The position numbers were made by a program, and so were the translations under genes. Shown piece by piece: positions 60,978 to 64,000 of a stretch of 64,000 nt of DNA. The notes below the pieces were generated by a model that did no database searches, was not told the origin of the DNA, and saw nothing but the letters and a program-made list of their open reading frames with translations. Each line of letters opens with the position of its first letter. The stretch's first letter is position 1. This stretch comes from a virus. The DNA lies in IMG/VR virus record IMGVR_UViG_3300032116_015003, positions 1 through 64,000 of that record; one strand, 5' to 3'.

Positions 60978-61634
60978 TCAATTAATTAATACTCTTGTTT
61001 TTTCGTGCCCTACAACAACAGTCGGATCGACATATAAACTATATCCATTTCTAATTATCGATCTGCAAAATGCAACATCTTCCATTGTAAAATCTTTTAA
61101 ATTATTTCCGATGTTAACAAATTCAGGCCGAAACCAAGGATATTCAATAGATTCGGTTACTCCTTTTTTTATCAACATGAACCCCATTCCAGTATAATGA
61201 ACTTGAATCAAGTCTTTTTTATTTTCTATATCATGTGGTTGTAGAAATTTAAAATATCCATGTTGTAAAAAATATGACTCATCCCAATTTTTGACCGTGG
61301 CATAGTTTAATCCATCTTCCATTAAATAAAGACCACTAACTACATCCTGTTTTCTATTCAACAAAGTTTTGAATTGCTCTACTGTAAATATTATATCACT
61401 ATCGATCCACATTATATAATCATAATCTAATTGCCCGTTATATGGTTTTTGTAAAGTTCCATTTAGAATATTTCCACCTAAACACATGTTTCTGACATAA
61501 TAAATGTTACAACTATAATATTGTTGTAAACTAACACTAATTCCATTATTTATACACCACGCTAATAATTCCGACCAGCATCTTAAAAAGCGTCCACTAA
61601 AACTTTTTCCCGGCAAACAAAAAACAATTTTCAT
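60978..61634 (-). CDS. GT-A (GT2-like) glycosyltransferase-like protein
   Basis: A 218-residue protein. MKIVFCLPGKSFSGRFLRCW opens a Rossmann-like strand, DYDYIMWIDSDIIF contains the D-x-D metal site of GT-A enzymes, and MGFMLIKKGV..I.YPWFRPE fits the acceptor region; MEDVAFCRSI resembles the E-D motif. The start at 61634 is chosen because the 16 codons upstream look non-coding. It faces the preceding glycosyltransferase gene tail to tail. Confidence 0.72.
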   Translation of the reverse strand: MKIVFCLPGKSFSGRFLRCWSELLAWCINNGISVSLQQYYSCNIYYVRNMCLGGNILNGTLQKPYNGQLDYDYIMWIDSDIIFTVEQFKTLLNRKQDVVSGLYLMEDGLNYATVKNWDESYFLQHGYFKFLQPHDIENKKDLIQVHYTGMGFMLIKKGVTESIEYPWFRPEFVNIGNNLKDFTMEDVAFCRSIIRNGYSLYVDPTVVVGHEKTRVLIN

Positions 61635-61723
61635 AAATAAAATAAAACAAATTCTGTATATACATATATGTATGTATATCAAACGAATTATTTTATTCGT
61701 TACAACAATAACTAGTTAAACAT

Positions 61724-61999
61724 ATGGCAGAACCAATCAAGTTACAAGAATCAGAGATGTTATCATTACAAACTATTCAATCACGATACCAAGAAAAGGT
61801 ATTCCAATTTGGCCAATTTTATTTGGAACGAATTGCATTGGATGAAAAAATCAAAAATCTAGCCGACGCTGAAAATAAAGCGAAGGAAGAATTTTCTGTA
61901 ATTCAGCAAGATGAACAAAAGTGGATGAATGATATTGCATCTAAATACGGAGACGGAAATCTTTCTTTGAAAGATGGTACATTCACTCCAAAATCATAA
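61724..61999 (+). CDS. Small coiled-coil protein (91 aa)
   Basis: A 91-residue helical protein (LQTIQSRYQEKVFQFGQFYLERIALDEKIKNLADAE) with a short C-terminal tail. The pattern is common in T4-like and cyanophage small proteins of unknown role. A terminator follows. Confidence 0.6.
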   Translation: MAEPIKLQESEMLSLQTIQSRYQEKVFQFGQFYLERIALDEKIKNLADAENKAKEEFSVIQQDEQKWMNDIASKYGDGNLSLKDGTFTPKS

Positions 62000-62033
62000 A
62001 CAATCTGTAGTAATAAATTTGTTATATTTCAAA

Positions 62034-62060
62034 ACCACATAATATATTATGTGGTTTTTT
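62034..62060 (+). terminator. Rho-independent terminator
   Basis: Perfect 22-base palindrome (62034-62055, arms ACCACATAATA) followed by T. Confidence 0.8.
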
Positions 62061-62095
62061 GTTTTTACAATTTACAATATAATATTTATTAATAT

Positions 62096-62287
62096 ATGAA
62101 TATTTATGAAACTTATGATGATAATAATCTAAATCATGTAGAAAATGGTCCCGATTATGGTCAAACTTATATGGGTTCAAAAATGACTATATTAGCATGG
62201 AATATTGAAAATTCATTTGAATTTGAATATTATGATAATTTCAGTTCCAATCAAATTGTTATAGAACCACTTATTTCAATTGATTAA
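62096..62287 (+). CDS. Small acidic hypothetical protein (63 aa)
   Basis: A 63-residue acidic, Asn/Tyr-rich protein, not recognised. AATATTTATTAATAT precedes the ATG. It is alone between a terminator and the tagged nucleotidase gene. Confidence 0.45.
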   Translation: MNIYETYDDNNLNHVENGPDYGQTYMGSKMTILAWNIENSFEFEYYDNFSSNQIVIEPLISID

Positions 62288-62373
62288 AATTAATATGTAC
62301 GTTATAGTGATGTACATATACTTATTATAGTGGGTGTGTCAAGTTTATTCACGCACAATTCGTTTTTTTATTT

Positions 62374-62958
62374 ATGATCTATCTACAGGATATTTTAAAA
62401 GAAGTTACAGATGCTAATTTATTGGAACAAGACTTGAGTCGTATTATATATGTTGATTTGGACGGTGTTCTGGTTGATTTTGATGGGGGCTTCAAATCCA
62501 TATCAGGTGGAGTTGATAAATTTGATTATATTAAACAAAACGGTGTGGATAAGTTATGGAAATTAATAAACTCACATGGACAAGAATGGTGGGAAACTTT
62601 AAATTGGATGCCCGATGGAACAAAATTATGGTCGGCAATTTCAAATAAAAATGTCAAGATACTTACTAGTGGAAGCACTCGCAACACAGGAACAATGGCT
62701 ATCAATGGGAAAAAGAAATGGGTTGCGGCTCACTTGGGTCAGATTGAAACAATCGTAGTAAATAACAGTCATGAGAAACAAAACTATGCACGTCCCGGTG
62801 ACATTTTAATAGACGATTTATACAGCAATATCAGTGAATGGATTGCAAAAAAAGGAATTGGTATTTTGCATCGTAATGCAGAAGAATCAATCAATAAATT
62901 AAATGACGTTATAAATACTCAAACTGAAACTTATGGTTATAGTTGGTCAAACGTATGA
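62374..62958 (+). CDS. HAD-family 5'(3')-nucleotidase-like protein with capsid-leader-like N terminus
   Basis: A 194-residue protein. The leader MIYLQDILKE is followed by VTDANLLEQD (a second possible I/L-x-E site), then a HAD phosphatase: motif I DLDGVLVDFD (28-37), a motif II region KILTSGS, a lysine in KKWVAAHLG, and motif III/IV ILIDD. The layout matches 5'(3')-deoxyribonucleotidases. The leader predicts packaging in the capsid, 20 kb from the other tagged genes (inference). TTTTTATTTATG surrounds the start codon. Confidence 0.72.
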   Translation: MIYLQDILKEVTDANLLEQDLSRIIYVDLDGVLVDFDGGFKSISGGVDKFDYIKQNGVDKLWKLINSHGQEWWETLNWMPDGTKLWSAISNKNVKILTSGSTRNTGTMAINGKKKWVAAHLGQIETIVVNNSHEKQNYARPGDILIDDLYSNISEWIAKKGIGILHRNAEESINKLNDVINTQTETYGYSWSNV

Positions 62959-63659
62959 AAATAAGAATTTATAACAACACTCTGAATCCTGATCTTTGGC
63001 AAGACATCAATACATTAAAGCCCGAAGTCAGAGAATCTTTATTAAAAATAGCACAAGATTTTTATACTGACACCGAATTGACTGCACCAATTAAAGATAT
63101 TTACATGCTAGGTAGCAGTGCCAATTATAATTGGAGTCCAACAAGCGACATTGATTTGCATGTGGTTGTTGATTTTAAAAAAATCAACAGTGATGTTGAT
63201 TTAACTAAGCAATTAGTAGACGCTCTAAAAGCAAATTGGAACAAAAGTCACAACGTAACTATCAAGAACCGTAGAGTTGAGGTGTATATTCAAGATGTTA
63301 ATGAGAGAAATCGTTCTACAGGCGTGTATAGTGTATTGAACAACAAATGGGTGTTGATGCCACAGAAAATTAGAGTGGTATTAGATAACAAATTGATTCA
63401 ACAGAAATATACAAACATGGTATTGCAAATTAAATCGGCAATAAAAGAGCAAAATTTAGATAAACTCAAGAATGTACTCAAATTATTATACAATATGAGA
63501 GAAGCTGGATTGAGTAAAACTGGAGAGTACAGTGCGGAAAATATCGTATTTAAAACATTGAGAAGCAGAGGATTTGTAGATCAATTAAAAAATACAATAA
63601 ATAAACTATATGATTCTCAAGTTTCAGTCAAACAAGAAGATATAAAAAATAATAAATAA
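62955..63659 (+). CDS. Nucleotidyltransferase-fold protein
   Basis: A 234-residue protein. GSSANYNWSPTSDIDLHV (53-70) is the nucleotidyltransferase signature, with metal-binding Asp65 and Asp67 and a third acid probably in RRVEVYIQD. The C-terminal half is helical. The start overlaps the stop of the nucleotidase gene (ATGA), so the two are linked; two longer in-frame starts are not needed. Substrate unknown: it could add nucleotides to RNA, protein or a small molecule. Confidence 0.72.
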   Translation: MKIRIYNNTLNPDLWQDINTLKPEVRESLLKIAQDFYTDTELTAPIKDIYMLGSSANYNWSPTSDIDLHVVVDFKKINSDVDLTKQLVDALKANWNKSHNVTIKNRRVEVYIQDVNERNRSTGVYSVLNNKWVLMPQKIRVVLDNKLIQQKYTNMVLQIKSAIKEQNLDKLKNVLKLLYNMREAGLSKTGEYSAENIVFKTLRSRGFVDQLKNTINKLYDSQVSVKQEDIKNNK

Positions 63660-63683
63660 TTTGTAAAAAAGCATTTTTTTAAA

Positions 63684-63691
63684 TATTTATA
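63684..63691 (+). promoter_or_regulatory. TATTTATA late motif upstream of gp19
   Basis: Located 35 bases before ATG 63727, with AAGGA about ten bases before the ATG. Confidence 0.5.
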
Positions 63692-63726
63692 CATATAGAA
63701 CAATAGAATAATAAGGACAACATACT

Positions 63727-64000
63727 ATGGCAGATCTACTTAATTCAAACGAAATCTTTTTCACAAGTTTTGAACCAAAAGTCAAAAATCGCTTTATCCT
63801 TTATATGGATGGCATCCCGAGCTTTTTGATTTACAAATTTAAACGTCCAACAGTAAAGAGCGAAAAGAAAGTATTGGACCACATCAACATTCAACGTTAT
63901 TACAAGGGTAAAACCACTTGGGAAGAACTTACTATGGAATTGTATGATCCAATTGTACCAAGCGGTGCCCAAGCCGTAATGGAATGGGTACGTTTATCAC
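63727..64000 (+). CDS. gp19: Tail tube protein (partial, cut by window end)
   Basis: The first 91 codons of a gp19-like tube subunit. NRFILYMDGIPSFLIYKFKRP and KTTWEELTMELYDPIVPSGAQAVMEWV match the T4-like tube family. T4 gp19 is 163 residues, so roughly half is missing. It forms the inner tube inside the sheath encoded at 23781. Confidence 0.88.
   Translation, partial: MADLLNSNEIFFTSFEPKVKNRFILYMDGIPSFLIYKFKRPTVKSEKKVLDHINIQRYYKGKTTWEELTMELYDPIVPSGAQAVMEWVRLS

Noticed and set aside
1-64000. tRNA genes
   Set aside because: No cloverleaf with a T-loop GTTCRA-type sequence was noticed in the short intergenic gaps; a covariance search would be needed to exclude them.

Overview
The window is a 64 kb piece of a large, AT-rich, contractile-tailed phage genome of the T4-like lineage. 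The evidence is a full set of T4-type morphogenesis genes: sheath gp18, large terminase gp17, portal gp20, prohead protease gp21, scaffold gp22, major capsid gp23, neck gp13/gp14, tail terminator gp15 and, cut by the right edge, tube gp19. T4-type rIIA and rIIB genes are also present. The host cannot be read from the sequence. Early promoters look like ordinary sigma-70 sites (TTGACT, 16 bases, TATNNT). No tRNA, CRISPR array, integrase, reverse transcriptase or origin was recognised.

Region 1 (about 1-16.4 kb, rightward) is early/accessory. It holds a macro-domain protein, a DUF5522-like Cys-rich protein, a TrpF-like TIM-barrel protein, an MBL-fold hydrolase and many tiny unknown genes. Next come a T4 Rnl1-type RNA ligase whose 5' end is interrupted by an HNH endonuclease gene, rIIA, rIIB, a second RNA ligase, a receiver-fold putative cyclic-phosphate-processing protein, a PseT-like polynucleotide kinase, an M23 peptidase, a calcineurin-type phosphatase, a ClpP-like protease, a GIY-YIG-like protein and an HNH protein. 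Together these look like an RNA-repair and host-takeover region. Several early genes have a promoter ending 6-7 bases before the ATG, which predicts leaderless mRNAs.

Region 2 (16.4-23.1 kb, mostly leftward) encodes a VWA protein, a signal-peptide protein, an IscU scaffold, GDP-mannose 4,6-dehydratase, an HTH-HNH protein and an SNF2-like helicase.

Region 3 (23.3-46.2 kb, mostly rightward) is the head, neck and sheath module. Threaded through it, and again at 62.4 kb, are about nine to ten unrelated proteins sharing a short N-terminal leader of the type M-I-x-L-K-x-L-L-x-E. The leader resembles the T4 capsid-targeting sequence that gp21 removes from internal proteins, and the predicted gp23 cleavage site (LLDE before ATAT) has the same form. 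The tagged proteins include a flavodoxin-fold reductase, three possible ADP-ribosyltransferase-fold proteins, a HAD nucleotidase and a two-part acidic/basic protein. They are candidates for a set of proteins packaged in the head and injected with the DNA, and this is the most interesting feature of the window.

Region 4 (46.2-64 kb) holds three giant repetitive fibre genes (806, 1366 and 2234 codons), two glycosyltransferases, small unknown genes, the tagged nucleotidase, a nucleotidyltransferase and the start of gp19. Rho-independent terminators separate most blocks. An oriented TATTTATA octamer lies just upstream of many late genes. All functions are inferred from motifs and gene order; no searches were run.
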